A DNA stretch of 64,000 nt, from assembly GCA_028714035.1 (NCBI GenBank), contig JAQTNA010000011.1, positions 27,239 to 91,238 on the forward strand, read 5' to 3'. This document shows, in pieces, positions 1 to 8,764 of this stretch. A model generated the notes under the pieces. The model was not told the origin of the DNA. It saw only the letters and a program-made list of their open reading frames with translations, and searched no databases. The stretch's first letter is position 1; each line of letters opens with the position of its first letter. The stretch is from Rhodocyclaceae bacterium. Lineage in GTDB: Bacteria; Pseudomonadota; Gammaproteobacteria; Burkholderiales; Rhodocyclaceae. The translations under genes were made by a program, and so were the position numbers.

Positions 1-441
1 GGCCACCATGGAGTCCACCGCCTTGGTGTCACCCATGCGGGCACCGGAGCGCAGCGCCGGCAGCAGGTAGGCGGCCTTGGACATGACTTCCACGCCACCT
101 CCGATGCCGTAGTCGGCGTCGTTCAGCATGATGTTCTGGGCGGTGGTGACGATGCCCTGCAGACCGGAGGCGCACAGACGGCTCACCTGCATGGCCACGG
201 AATCCATCGAAAGGCCGGCCTGGATGGAGGCGACGCGGGAAACGTAGGCGTAGCGGGAATCGGTGGGCATGGTGGTGCCGACGGTGACGTAGTTGATCGC
301 CTGCGGATCCACCCCGGAGCGGACCACCGCTTCCTTCATCACGATGCCGGCCAGTTCGGTGCTTTCAAAATCGGCCAGGGCACCACCGAAGGTGCCAATA
401 GCGGAACGAACCGCGCTCAAAACAACGACTTCTCTGCTCAT
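1..441 (-). CDS. Acetyl-CoA acetyltransferase (thiolase), N-terminal part
   Basis: The gene runs off the left edge, so only about 147 N-terminal residues are visible. The protein begins MSREVVVLSAVRSAIGTFGG, the usual opening of a biosynthetic or degradative thiolase. The nucleophilic cysteine is in RLCASGLQG at about residue 90, where thiolases carry it; the more common form is CGSGLQ. The enzyme would condense two acetyl-CoA or thiolyse an acyl-CoA in the cytoplasm. An AAGGAG ribosome site sits 6 nt before the ATG at 441. PhaA-, AtoB- and FadA-like roles cannot be separated from this fragment. Confidence 0.9.
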   Translation of the reverse strand, partial: MSREVVVLSAVRSAIGTFGGALADFESTELAGIVMKEAVVRSGVDPQAINYVTVGTTMPTDSRYAYVSRVASIQAGLSMDSVAMQVSRLCASGLQGIVTTAQNIMLNDADYGIGGGVEVMSKAAYLLPALRSGARMGDTKAVDSMVA

Positions 442-500
442 TTGAAACTCCTTATTTTGGGGTTGGGCTGACGCAACTGTCACGCAGCGACTCACGAGAA

Positions 501-1436
501 CTAGCCCACCAGACTGGCAAGCCAGAACAAAAGCAACAACAACAGGCACAGCACCAGCGCGCGCCATACCAGGCCCACCGTGCTCTGCATGTAATCCACA
601 TCCGCATCGTCACCGAGGCCCATCTCGGGACGCTCGGTGACTTCCCCGGATTCATAGACGGGCATGCCCAGGCGCACGCCCAGAGCCCCCGCGCCGCTCG
701 CCAGCAGGATGCCCGAGGATTCGTCCGCCCACAGGGATGCCTGGTTGCGCCAACAGTAGATGGCGTCCTCGAAGTCACCGACGATGGCGAAGCAGACCGC
801 GGTCACCCGCAGGGGAACCCAGTCCAGAAGCGCGAAGGCACGGGCGGCGAACTGGCCGAACTGGCCGAATTCGGACTCGGAACGCTTGCCCCACTGTTCG
901 TTGAAGAAACTCGCCATGCGGTACAGGACGGCACCGGCCGGCCCCAGGCCCAGCGCCGAAAGCGCGACGAACCAGAACACCACGCCGAAGACATTGCGGT
1001 GCGAGCAGAGCAGTGCCTCCTCGATGGAAAGGCGCGCCACGTCGGCGGAACCCAGACGATCCGCGCCCCGTCCCCGCCATTCGCCGATCAGGGCGCGCGC
1101 CCTGTCCAGGTCCTCGTTACGCAGGGCAGCCTGGATGTCGGTGAAGTAGTGGCTGCTCTGGCGAAAACCGGTCGTGAGGTAGAGCACCGCCACGGTAAAG
1201 ATCAGCGGCAAGACCGGTTGAACCCGATAGAGCAGGAAATTGGCCAGGGCCACCAGAAGACAGGCCGGGAGCAGCGCCAGGAGCCAGGCGATCATGCCAT
1301 GGCGCGCCTCACCGTCGTTGAACCGACCCTCCAGGAAACGGGACAGTCGCACCAGCGGCGCGCGAACCCAGAGTCCCGCATTGAGCGGCCGAAATTGTTC
1401 CAGCATGAAGGCGAGGATGAGGGACAGAAAGCTCAT
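501..1436 (-). CDS. CobD/CbiB family membrane protein
   Basis: The 311-residue protein has several hydrophobic segments, near residues 1-12, 48-90, 125-150 and at the C-terminal end (ALVLCLLLLLLFWLASLVG). The layout and the FxxEQxRPL-like start match the CobD/CbiB family proteins of Betaproteobacteria, which are related to adenosylcobinamide-phosphate synthase and to AmpE. No other cobalamin gene is adjacent, so a role in B12 assembly is only inferred from the family. It lies in the same direction as the thiolase but is transcribed toward it across a 59-bp gap. The ATG at 1436 has no good Shine-Dalgarno. Confidence 0.75.
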   Translation of the reverse strand: MSFLSLILAFMLEQFRPLNAGLWVRAPLVRLSRFLEGRFNDGEARHGMIAWLLALLPACLLVALANFLLYRVQPVLPLIFTVAVLYLTTGFRQSSHYFTDIQAALRNEDLDRARALIGEWRGRGADRLGSADVARLSIEEALLCSHRNVFGVVFWFVALSALGLGPAGAVLYRMASFFNEQWGKRSESEFGQFGQFAARAFALLDWVPLRVTAVCFAIVGDFEDAIYCWRNQASLWADESSGILLASGAGALGVRLGMPVYESGEVTERPEMGLGDDADVDYMQSTVGLVWRALVLCLLLLLLFWLASLVG

Positions 1437-1571
1437 TCTGGTTGTGGGCGCCGCCAGGGCGCGCGGTCAGTGGATGCGGTTCCGAAGATACCATACCTCT
1501 GAAAAGGGCAAGAATACACTGAAAGCTTTTGTTTATGTGCACTTGCAGCAATATTCTTCGTGATAGTTGTT

Positions 1572-1718
1572 GATCTTCATCTGAATATATTTCAAGGCAC
1601 TTCCGGAAAATTTCGTGCCCTGTGGGTCGGGCTTCAGCCCGACAGTAGCGGCTACCGTGCGCTTGTCGGGCTGAAGCCCGACCCACAAAACCCCGCAATG
1701 ATTCCCTGGCGAAAGATC
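1572..1718. repeat. Dispersed 147-bp element with paired REP palindromes, copy 1
   Basis: The core holds two inverted copies of GTGGGTCGGGCTTCAGCCC (first arm at 1622-1644, second ending at 1687), each itself a palindrome, separated by a short GTAGCGGCTAC linker. The outer ends are GATCTTCA and GAAAGATC. A second copy of exactly the same length lies at 25837-25983 (25832-25988 with its longer ends). This fits a REP/BIME-type intergenic repeat. It fills most of the 310-bp gap between the cobD-like gene and the Nudix gene; nothing else is seen there. Confidence 0.85.
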
Positions 1719-1746
1719 GGCGCCGCCTGCCGGAGGCGCTCACCGC

Positions 1747-2343
1747 TTACGGCTTGCCGTTTTCGAGGCGGCGGGTCAGGTTCACGATGATGCCCGCCGT
1801 GGCGCCCCAGATGTGATAGTCCCGCCAGGGCATGGCCCAGTAGGAACGCTGTTGCCCGTGGTAGAGGACATCGTGCCGCTGGTGGTTGGCGGTATCCACG
1901 AGGAAGGAAAGCGGCGGCTCGAACGCCTCCGCCACCTCGAAGGCGTCCAGGCGCAGATCGAAAGGCGGGCTCACCAGGGCCACCACGGGGAAGATGGCAA
2001 AGCCGGTGACCGTATGGTATTCGGGCAGGTGCCCGAGCAGTTCCACCCGGGACGATGGCAGGCCGATCTCCTCTTCCGCCTCCCGCAGGGCCGTCTGCAC
2101 CGGCGTCTCCCCCGGCTCGGCGCGACCACCGGGAAAACTGACCTGGCCGGCATGGTCGTGCAGGTGGGCGGTACGCAAGGTGAGCAGCAGGGTCAGGCCA
2201 TCGGGCCGGTCCACGACCGGCACCAGCACGGCGGCCGGCGTGAGCCGCGGCGGCAACCCCTCCTCCGCCGCCACGGGCCTGTCCTCCCCGGCGGCAAAGG
2301 CGCGGCGGAAGGCATCGGCCGACATGATCGAGGATAAACGCAT
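1747..2343 (-). CDS. CoA pyrophosphatase, Nudix hydrolase (NudL type)
   Basis: The 198-residue protein carries the Nudix box GGRAEPGETPVQTALREAEE followed by EIGL at about residues 72-95. It is preceded by LLTLRTAHLHDHAGQVSFPGG-like sequence, the signature of the NudL/CoAse subgroup that cleaves coenzyme A and acyl-CoAs to phosphopantetheine and 3',5'-ADP. Family length is about 190-210 residues. It is monocistronic between two repeat elements. Substrate choice is inferred from the subgroup motif. Confidence 0.85.
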   Translation of the reverse strand: MRLSSIMSADAFRRAFAAGEDRPVAAEEGLPPRLTPAAVLVPVVDRPDGLTLLLTLRTAHLHDHAGQVSFPGGRAEPGETPVQTALREAEEEIGLPSSRVELLGHLPEYHTVTGFAIFPVVALVSPPFDLRLDAFEVAEAFEPPLSFLVDTANHQRHDVLYHGQQRSYWAMPWRDYHIWGATAGIIVNLTRRLENGKP

Positions 2344-2362
2344 GTCAGAAAAAGCAACTTGA

Positions 2363-2510
2363 ACCGCAGAGGCGCGGAGGCGCAGAGGAAAGGCAAGAGC
2401 CCTTTCTCAACCCATAAACTCCCAGGGCATTATTCGGCAGGCCTCCGTAGATCAGGAAACCTGACGCCCGATTACCATTGGGTTTCTCTGCGCCTCTGCG
2501 TCTCTGCGGT
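2363..2510. repeat. 148-bp element with CCGCAGAG-type inverted ends
   Basis: The left arm (2363-2389) reads ACCGCAGAGGCGCGGAGGCG and on. The right arm (2485-2510) is its near-perfect inverse and ends TCTCTGCGGT, with two or three mismatches. Arms of this kind, CCGCAGAGACGCAGAG, are a recurrent intergenic repeat in many bacterial genomes. The roughly 95-bp middle holds no credible gene. It lies between the Nudix start and the protease stop. Confidence 0.75.
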
Positions 2511-2523
2511 GAATTCTTCATAT

Positions 2524-3150
2524 TCAATACCGCCTGCGCAGGGTCATGGTGTTGCCGTCCCGCTTCATTTCCATGCGGTTCAGGAAACTCATGCCCAGGA
2601 GCACGAAGGGCATGTCCGTGGCGTGCACCAGGCCATCCACGTTGGTCAGGGTGATGCCGCCCAGGGTCACCCGGTCCAGCTTCACATGCCAGACGTGGGC
2701 CGGGCCGTTGGCCGTCTCGCTGATGCCCGGATCGCCCCCGCGGTAATTCACGCCGGCCCGCAGGGCATCGCGCGCGGAGAGGGACACCAGGGTCGCCCCC
2801 GTATCCACCAGGAAGCGCACCGGAGCGCCGTTGATGCTGCCCGGCACCAGGAACTGGCCGGACGCGTCGGCCGTCAGGTTCACCTCCCCACTCCCGGGCG
2901 CGGAGGCCGCCGAGTAAATCCGCTCACCCATGGCGAGGCGCTGACGCCGGCCATCCACCTCCACGATCGCGGCCCCCTCCTCCACCGCCAGGAGTTTCAC
3001 CCCCTGCACCGCGGGGCCGCCCACCGTCAGGGTGCGCGGAGGAGCAAGGTCTATCACCAGCACGGCCCGGTCCCGGAACAAGCCGACCAGACCCACGTCC
3101 GCCGCCAGGACGGGACCGACGCCAGGCGCCAGTAGGCTAAAATGCAGCAT
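2524..3150 (-). CDS. Retropepsin-like aspartic protease, exported
   Basis: The protein is 208 residues from the ATG at 3150, which has GGGAG 6 nt upstream. A longer frame reaches 3207 but would overlap the divergent neighbour's start. A hydrophobic N-terminus (MLHFSLLAPGVGPVLAA) suggests export or membrane anchoring. The catalytic motif FLVDTGATLVSLS lies in the middle, with the second-half motif VLLGMSFLNRM near the end. This matches the single-domain clan AA TIGR02281-type proteases of Proteobacteria. The substrate is unknown. Confidence 0.8.
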   Translation of the reverse strand: MLHFSLLAPGVGPVLAADVGLVGLFRDRAVLVIDLAPPRTLTVGGPAVQGVKLLAVEEGAAIVEVDGRRQRLAMGERIYSAASAPGSGEVNLTADASGQFLVPGSINGAPVRFLVDTGATLVSLSARDALRAGVNYRGGDPGISETANGPAHVWHVKLDRVTLGGITLTNVDGLVHATDMPFVLLGMSFLNRMEMKRDGNTMTLRRRY

Positions 3151-3205
3151 CGTGCTCCCGAGCCACCTGACCCACTTCAAACCTGCCACCGGATCCTCCC
3201 TGACC

Positions 3206-3907
3206 ATGAAACCAGTCGCCGTATTCCGCCACAGCCCCGGCGAAGGGCCGGGCTATTTTGCCACATTCCTGGAGGCCCGCTCCGTCCCTTGGCTGCCGAT
3301 CCGGGTGGATGCGGGCGAAGCGGTCCCCGCCGACCCCTCCGCCTTCTCGGGCCTCGTCTTCATGGGCGGCCCCATGAGTGTGAACGACCCCCTGCCCTGG
3401 GTGGAAGAGGAATGCGCCCTGATCCGCGCCGCCGTCGCCGCCGACATCCCGGTGCTGGGCCACTGCCTGGGCGGCCAGCTCATGGCCAAGGCACTGGGCG
3501 GGGAGATCACGAGGAATCCGGTGAAGGAAATCGGCTGGGGGGAGGTGTCGGCGGCCGACAACGACATCGCCCGGGAATGGCTGGGAGACCTCCGGGCGTT
3601 TCTTTCGTTCCACTGGCATGGCGAGACCTTCTCGATCCCGGAGGGCGCGAGCCTCCTCCTCGGAAACCGCCATTGCCCGCATCAGGCCTTCGCCCTGGGC
3701 AAGCACCTGGCCATGCAGTGCCACGTGGAGATGACCGAGGCCATGATCCGCCTCTGGAACAGCCAATGGGCAGAAGAAACCAGGGGAAGTTCCGGCCCCG
3801 CCATCCAGACCCCCGAGGAGATGTATCAGGATCTCACCCACCGCCTCGCCGGCCTGAACGCCGTGGCATCGAAGCTCTATACGAGGTGGATCGCGGGCCT
3901 GTCCTAG
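3206..3907 (+). CDS. Class I glutamine amidotransferase-like protein
   Basis: The start ATG at 3206 gives MKPVAVFRHSPGEGPGYF and 233 residues. The nucleophile elbow is GHCLGGQLMAKALGG at about residues 88-102, with Cys in GHCLGG. The His of the triad is probably in MQCHVEMT, with a nearby Glu. An oxyanion-type GGPMSVND is also present. Such stand-alone GuaA-like domains act as amidotransferases or gamma-glutamyl hydrolases; no synthase partner is adjacent. It is divergent from the protease gene with a 55-bp spacer. Confidence 0.8.
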   Translation: MKPVAVFRHSPGEGPGYFATFLEARSVPWLPIRVDAGEAVPADPSAFSGLVFMGGPMSVNDPLPWVEEECALIRAAVAADIPVLGHCLGGQLMAKALGGEITRNPVKEIGWGEVSAADNDIAREWLGDLRAFLSFHWHGETFSIPEGASLLLGNRHCPHQAFALGKHLAMQCHVEMTEAMIRLWNSQWAEETRGSSGPAIQTPEEMYQDLTHRLAGLNAVASKLYTRWIAGLS

Positions 3908-3962
3908 TAGTCAGTCATTCTGAATCAAATGGATACCTGATTAGGAAGGTAACTCGGCTACA

Positions 3963-4143
3963 CCTCCCTCGCCCCCCGACAGGGGGGCGAGGGCCGGGGT
4001 GAGGGGCACTCAGTGGCCAATCCCCCCTCACCCTAACCCTCTCCCCCAACCCCCGCCTCCGCGCCCCACGGCTGGCACTGCACTGCCAGCCGGCTGCGAG
4101 GGCGGGGAGCGTCGTGAGTCGGCTTTGCCGACTTTCACGGTAA
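3963..4143. repeat. Hairpin-rich intergenic repeat upstream of thioredoxin gene
   Basis: The 328-bp gap 3908-4235 carries no gene. It holds three hairpins: CCCTCGCCCCCC with its inverse at 3967-3993, GGCTGGCA/TGCCAGCC at 4070-4091, and AGTCGGC/GCCGACT at about 4117-4135. A C-rich CCCTCACCCTAACCCTCTCC tract lies between them. The right part (GAGCGTCGTGAGTCGG to GCCGACTTTCACGG) resembles the repeats found inside holB (22104-22180) and traU (33931-34017). Confidence 0.6.
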
Positions 4144-4235
4144 ACGATAGCCGTTCGACTTGCCGCAAACGCCACTCCCGGCTTATCCTCCGGCCTGCGA
4201 AGCGCCGGCTCTTCCGGCGCCCCTGGAGCGTTTCC

Positions 4236-4619
4236 ATGAGTTTTCAGCTGCATGATCACCAGCACGAGGAGGCCGTCGGCGAGAAGATCCTGTTCGACAC
4301 CGACGTTCATCACTTCGAGGCCGACGTCATCGAGGCGTCCAGGGGCCACCTGGTCCTGGTGGACCTCTGGGCCGACTGGTGCGGCCCCTGTCGTTTCCTC
4401 ACGCCGGTGCTGGAGAAGGTCATCCCGACCTACGAGGGCCGCGTGCGCCTGGCCCGGATCGAGGTGGACGAAGGCGCCAACATGAAGATCGCCGGACGCT
4501 ACGGTGCCCGCGGCTTCCCCACCGTGCTCCTGTTCAAGAACGGGGAGGAAGTCGCCCGCTTCCATTCCTCCAAGCCGGAACACTTCGTGCGCGAATTCAT
4601 CGAGGCGCACCTGGATTGA
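4236..4619 (+). CDS. Thioredoxin-fold protein (thioredoxin)
   Basis: The protein has 127 residues. After a short N-terminal extension comes the thioredoxin core with DLWADWCGPCRFLTPVLEKV, so the redox CGPC pair is at about residues 49-52. The cis-proline motif GFPTVLLFKNG is present. No signal peptide is seen, so it is a cytoplasmic disulfide reductase or a thioredoxin-like assembly factor. The start follows a repeat-rich gap and was chosen from the typical N-terminus of the fold. Confidence 0.88.
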   Translation: MSFQLHDHQHEEAVGEKILFDTDVHHFEADVIEASRGHLVLVDLWADWCGPCRFLTPVLEKVIPTYEGRVRLARIEVDEGANMKIAGRYGARGFPTVLLFKNGEEVARFHSSKPEHFVREFIEAHLD

Positions 4620-4667
4620 TCCCGGGCGGGGTCACGATCGGCCGTCCCGGACGGATCGCGTTCGGAC

Positions 4668-6407
4668 CTAGGCCAGCGGCAAGGTAAAGAACACCCGGGT
4701 GCCGACTCCCGCCTCCGATTCGAGGCCGATGCGTCCGCCCATGAGGCCCACCAGTTCCTTCGCCAGGGCCAGGCCCAGGCCGGTGCCGCCATGGCGGCGG
4801 GTGATCGAGGAGTCGGCCTGGCGGAATTTCTCGAAGATCAGCGTCTGCATTTCCGGCTCGATGCCGCAGCCCGTATCCCGCACCTCGAAGCGCAACGCGC
4901 CCGACACCCGCGCCACGGCCAGCACCACCGAGCCGGTCTCGGTGAACTTGATGGCGTTGTGCAGGAGATTGTTGAGCACCTGTTTGAACCGGGTGCGGTC
5001 ACAAAGCAGTGTGGGAGGCAGGCCGGTTCCGGCGGCAAGATCGAGGCGCAGGCCCTTCTGTTCGGCCGCGGGGCGATGCAGGGTCACCAGATCCTCCAGC
5101 AAGGGCAGCAGGGCTTCGTCCCGCCTGTCCAGTTCCATGCGCCCCGCCTCGATCTTGGCCAGGTCCAGGATGGAATTCACCAACTCCAGCAGATGCCGGC
5201 CGCTGCCCAGGATGGTGTTCGCGAATTCCCTGTGCGCGGCTTCCGTCGCATCGTCCCGCAGGAACTCGGCGAAACCGAGAATGCCATTGAGGGGTGTGCG
5301 CAGTTCGTGGGACATGCTCGCCAGGAATTCGGATTTCATGCGGTTGGCCGACTCGGCGCGGATGCGGCTCTCCCGCAGGTTCTCGGCGATGCGCTGCTGG
5401 CGCCTTACCAGGGCGACGAGCACCGCCGAGAACAGCACGATGGCCAGCGTCACCAAACCGGCGAAGACGAAATAGCCGACCCGCCGTTCGCGGAACTCGG
5501 CCAGGGCCTCGTCTTCCGCCACCCCCACCGCCACGTACAGGGGGTAACCGCGCACCTCCCGGTAGCTGAACAGCCGGGGAACCCCGTCCACGACGCTGGC
5601 GTTCCGATAGCTGCCCTGGGCTGCCTTCCGGATTTCCTGGAAAAACTGCCCCTTGGACAGGTCTTGCCCCACGGTCACGTCCTCGCCCGCACGCCGGGCG
5701 CGGACGATGCCATCCCGGCCCACCAGGGACACCGAGCCAAGCTTGCCGAGATTCACGCCGCTGTAGAAACTGGAGAAATAGAACGGGTCCACCGAGATCA
5801 CCACCACGCCGCCGAACGAACCGTCCTTCTTGTTGATGCGGCGGGTCATCTGGATGGACCACTTGCCGGAGGCCCGGCCCAATACCGGCTTGCTGATGAA
5901 GATTTCGTTCGTGTCCCCGTCCTTGTGCGCCAGGAAATGGGGCCTGTCGCCCAGATAGACCTTCTTGAAGTCGGGCAGGCTGGACAGGATGTAGGTGCCG
6001 TGTTCGTCTATCACGCCGATCTGGTTGAAGATGTTGGCGATGATCATGCCTTCGCGCACATAATCGGCCACGTTCACCTTGTTGCCGAATTTTTCGTACT
6101 GGAACTTCAGGAAGAGCACGGCCTGATCCACACTCTTCAGGGTGCGGATGGTGTGTTCCTCGAAAGCCCGGGCCAGGTTGGCGTTATCCCGGTAGGCCAT
6201 CTCGACCGCCAGCCTGCGCTCCAGATCCGCCTTATAGACGACCGCCCCCCACAGGACCGCGATGACGAAAGCGGCAAAACCGACGATGGCCCAGGACAGA
6301 TTGATGTTCTCGAACAGGCTGTCCGACCACCGGCGTGAGGGTTCCGCGGCCGCGGGCGGGCCCGCAGAACCAGAGGTGAATCCGCCAGACGCATTCTCGG
6401 TGCTCAT
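4668..6407 (-). CDS. Membrane sensor histidine kinase with extracytoplasmic Cache-like domain
   Basis: The 579-residue protein has a first membrane segment at about residues 38-58 and a periplasmic domain of about 235 residues with double-Cache features (DGVPRLFSYREVRGYPLYVAVG near its end). A second membrane segment is at about 302-325. HisKA carries the phospho-acceptor in SHELRTPLNG (about residue 364). The ATPase domain shows NAIKF, DTGCGI and GGTGLGL. It probably senses a small ligand outside the membrane. No response regulator gene is adjacent, so its output partner is elsewhere. Confidence 0.88.
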   Translation of the reverse strand: MSTENASGGFTSGSAGPPAAAEPSRRWSDSLFENINLSWAIVGFAAFVIAVLWGAVVYKADLERRLAVEMAYRDNANLARAFEEHTIRTLKSVDQAVLFLKFQYEKFGNKVNVADYVREGMIIANIFNQIGVIDEHGTYILSSLPDFKKVYLGDRPHFLAHKDGDTNEIFISKPVLGRASGKWSIQMTRRINKKDGSFGGVVVISVDPFYFSSFYSGVNLGKLGSVSLVGRDGIVRARRAGEDVTVGQDLSKGQFFQEIRKAAQGSYRNASVVDGVPRLFSYREVRGYPLYVAVGVAEDEALAEFRERRVGYFVFAGLVTLAIVLFSAVLVALVRRQQRIAENLRESRIRAESANRMKSEFLASMSHELRTPLNGILGFAEFLRDDATEAAHREFANTILGSGRHLLELVNSILDLAKIEAGRMELDRRDEALLPLLEDLVTLHRPAAEQKGLRLDLAAGTGLPPTLLCDRTRFKQVLNNLLHNAIKFTETGSVVLAVARVSGALRFEVRDTGCGIEPEMQTLIFEKFRQADSSITRRHGGTGLGLALAKELVGLMGGRIGLESEAGVGTRVFFTLPLA

Positions 6408-6514
6408 GATCGGCTTCTATCGGATCGTTGCCGGAAATCTTGATACAAAGCGCGAAACCGTTACAAAGAGTCACAGCGGTAGCGCTTTCACCGGCTGGCA
6501 AGGTAGCATTGCTC

Positions 6515-7201
6515 ATGGCAGACGCTTCCCTTCCTCCGGGCTCGCCCAAACTGATACGTCCGTTTCTTGTACGGCCGCGGCTCATCATGTGCATCCTGGT
6601 GGGTTTGGCCACCGTGTGGTTGCTGCCGCCGTCCCTCGCCCTGCACCCGGTCACCCGCGCCATCGTCGGCTGGAACGCCGGGGCCTGCCTCTACCTCGTG
6701 CTGGCGGCCCGCATGATGTTCTGGTCCAGCCATGAAAGAATGAAGACCCGGGCGCTGGAACACGACGAGGGCCGGCTCATCATCCTGGCCCTGGTGGTCA
6801 CCGCCGCCATCATGGGCATCGGCGCCATCGTCGCCGAACTCGCCGTGGCGAAGGATCTGCACGGCACGCTGCGCTATGCCCACATCACCCTGGCCGCCCT
6901 GACCATCCTGTCCTCCTGGGCCTTCACCCAGGTCATGTTCGCGCTGCACTACGCCCATGATTACTATGCGGCGGAGGCGCGGGGCAATCCTTGCGGCCTG
7001 GACTTCCCCGGCGGCCACGCCCCGGACTACGGGGACTTCCTCTATTTCGCCTGCGTCATCGGCACCTCCGGCCAGACGGCCGACGTCAGCTTCACCAGCC
7101 GCATCATGCGTCGCACGGGCCTGGTCCATTGCGTCCTGGCCTTCTTCTTCAACACGACGCTGGTGGCCCTGACGATCAACATCGCCTCGGGCCTGTTCTG
7201 A
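6515..7201 (+). CDS. DUF1345 membrane protein
   Basis: The 228-residue protein starts [15 protein letters not shown]; the ATG at 6515 is preferred over the longer frame from 6428. It shows about five hydrophobic helices and the late motif [23 protein letters not shown], characteristic of DUF1345. Function is unknown. It sits 20 bp before the DUF1800 gene, so the two are probably co-transcribed. It is divergent from the kinase gene over about 107 bp. Confidence 0.8.
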   Translation: MADASLPPGSPKLIRPFLVRPRLIMCILVGLATVWLLPPSLALHPVTRAIVGWNAGACLYLVLAARMMFWSSHERMKTRALEHDEGRLIILALVVTAAIMGIGAIVAELAVAKDLHGTLRYAHITLAALTILSSWAFTQVMFALHYAHDYYAAEARGNPCGLDFPGGHAPDYGDFLYFACVIGTSGQTADVSFTSRIMRRTGLVHCVLAFFFNTTLVALTINIASGLF

Positions 7202-7221
7202 ATTCCGCAAGAGGATTGGGC

Positions 7222-8754
7222 ATGGTCTCCGATCACTTCATTCTGTCCCGCCTGGCCTTCGGCGCCGACGAGGCAAGCAGGCAAGCCCTGTCCCGGGATG
7301 GCCTGCGCCACTGGTTGCAGGAGCAACTGAGCCCGGATGACGCCGCCGACCCGGCCTGTCTCCAGCGCCTGGCGCAGTGGAAATTGCGCATGAAGTACCC
7401 CGAGGGCAAGGACTGGCCCGCGACCGACGAGTTGCGGCCGTTCCAGTGGCTGGACGCCCCGATCGAGAAGCTCTGGGCGCTTTCCGGGGCGGCCAACCCG
7501 GAAAAGTTGAGGCCGCGGCTCGAGGTCACGATGGCGACCCTGATCCGGGCGGTCTACAGCCGCTGGCAGTTGCGCGAACTCCTGTGCGACTTCTGGCACA
7601 ATCATTTCAACGTCAATGCCTGGGATCACGCTGTCGGCTTCACCCTGCCCGTCTATGATCGGGAGGTGGTGCGCCGCCACTGCCTGGGGAATTTCCGGGA
7701 AATGCTGGAGGCGGTGGCGAAGAGCCCCGCCATGCTCTGGTACCTCAACAACCGCTCCTCCCGCACCGGCGCGCCGAACGAAAACTATGCCCGGGAACTG
7801 TTCGAGCTGCATACCCTGGGACGGGACGCCTATCTGAACGCGCTCTACAACCGCTGGCGCGACGTGCCCGGCGCCCGGGAAGGCAAACCCGCCGGCTACA
7901 TAGACCAGGACGTGTATGAGGCCGCCCGGGCCTTCACCGGCTGGGGCATGGAGGACGGCGCCGGCCTGGGCGGCGGGCAGTCCCTGCCGCGCACGGGGAA
8001 ATTCGCCTACGTCGAGTCCTGGCACGACAACTACCAGAAGCGGGTGCTGGCCACCGAGTTCGATCCCTACCAGCCGCCCCTGGCCGACGGCCGGAAGGTC
8101 CTGGACCTGGCCGCCTTCCACCCCGGAACGGCCACCCACCTGGCCCGGAAGCTGTGCATCCGGCTGGTCTCGGATCAGCCCTCGGCAGGCCTGATCGCCT
8201 CCACCGCCGGGGTATGGACGGACAGCCGGGACAAGCCGGACCAGATCGGCCGGGTCGTGGCCCACATCGTCCTGTCCCGGGAGTTCGGCGAGAGCCAGGG
8301 CATGAAGGTGAAGCGCCCCCTGGAGCTCCTGGCCAGCTTCGTGCGCGCCGCCGGCATGGACTTCAACCCGACCGAGCCCCTGATCTACGAGATGGATGCC
8401 GCCGGCCAACGCCTGTTCGGCTGGCTCACGCCCACCGGCCATCCCGACGCCGGCGATTACTGGCTGGGCACGAACGCCCTGCGCCATCGCTGGTCCCTGG
8501 TCGCCGGACTGGCCGAGAACTGGTGGGCCACCGGCACCTTCGATCCGCTCGCCACCTTCGGCGGGGTGAAGCCCACGGCCGGCGCGTTCATCGAGAAATG
8601 GCTGCTGCGCCTCCATGGCGTCGCGCCACCCCACGTGGCCGCGGCCCTGCTGAACACGGCGGGGATCGCAGCCGACCGCCCCCTCCCCAATCCGGCCATG
8701 GCCCGGCGCCTCGTCGCCTGGGCCGGCATGGCGCCCGAATTCCAGTTGCGCTGA
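7222..8754 (+). CDS. DUF1800 family protein
   Basis: The start MVSDHFILSRLAFGADEASRQ at 7222 gives 510 residues, normal for DUF1800. It has the family's N-terminal LSRLAFG motif, WHNHFNV (FWHNHFNVNAWD) and NENYARELFELHTLG with an expected acidic/His cluster, and a C-terminal HPDAGDYW-like stretch. DUF1800 genes almost always precede a DUF1501 gene, as here (10-bp gap). The biochemical role is unknown; the pair is thought to act in the envelope. Confidence 0.88.
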   Translation: MVSDHFILSRLAFGADEASRQALSRDGLRHWLQEQLSPDDAADPACLQRLAQWKLRMKYPEGKDWPATDELRPFQWLDAPIEKLWALSGAANPEKLRPRLEVTMATLIRAVYSRWQLRELLCDFWHNHFNVNAWDHAVGFTLPVYDREVVRRHCLGNFREMLEAVAKSPAMLWYLNNRSSRTGAPNENYARELFELHTLGRDAYLNALYNRWRDVPGAREGKPAGYIDQDVYEAARAFTGWGMEDGAGLGGGQSLPRTGKFAYVESWHDNYQKRVLATEFDPYQPPLADGRKVLDLAAFHPGTATHLARKLCIRLVSDQPSAGLIASTAGVWTDSRDKPDQIGRVVAHIVLSREFGESQGMKVKRPLELLASFVRAAGMDFNPTEPLIYEMDAAGQRLFGWLTPTGHPDAGDYWLGTNALRHRWSLVAGLAENWWATGTFDPLATFGGVKPTAGAFIEKWLLRLHGVAPPHVAAALLNTAGIAADRPLPNPAMARRLVAWAGMAPEFQLR

Positions 8755-8764
8755 GGACTTGCCC

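Noticed and set aside
4791..6338. Plus-strand open frame of 515 codons opposite the histidine kinase
   Set aside because: Shadow of the kinase; His/Gln-rich antisense composition.
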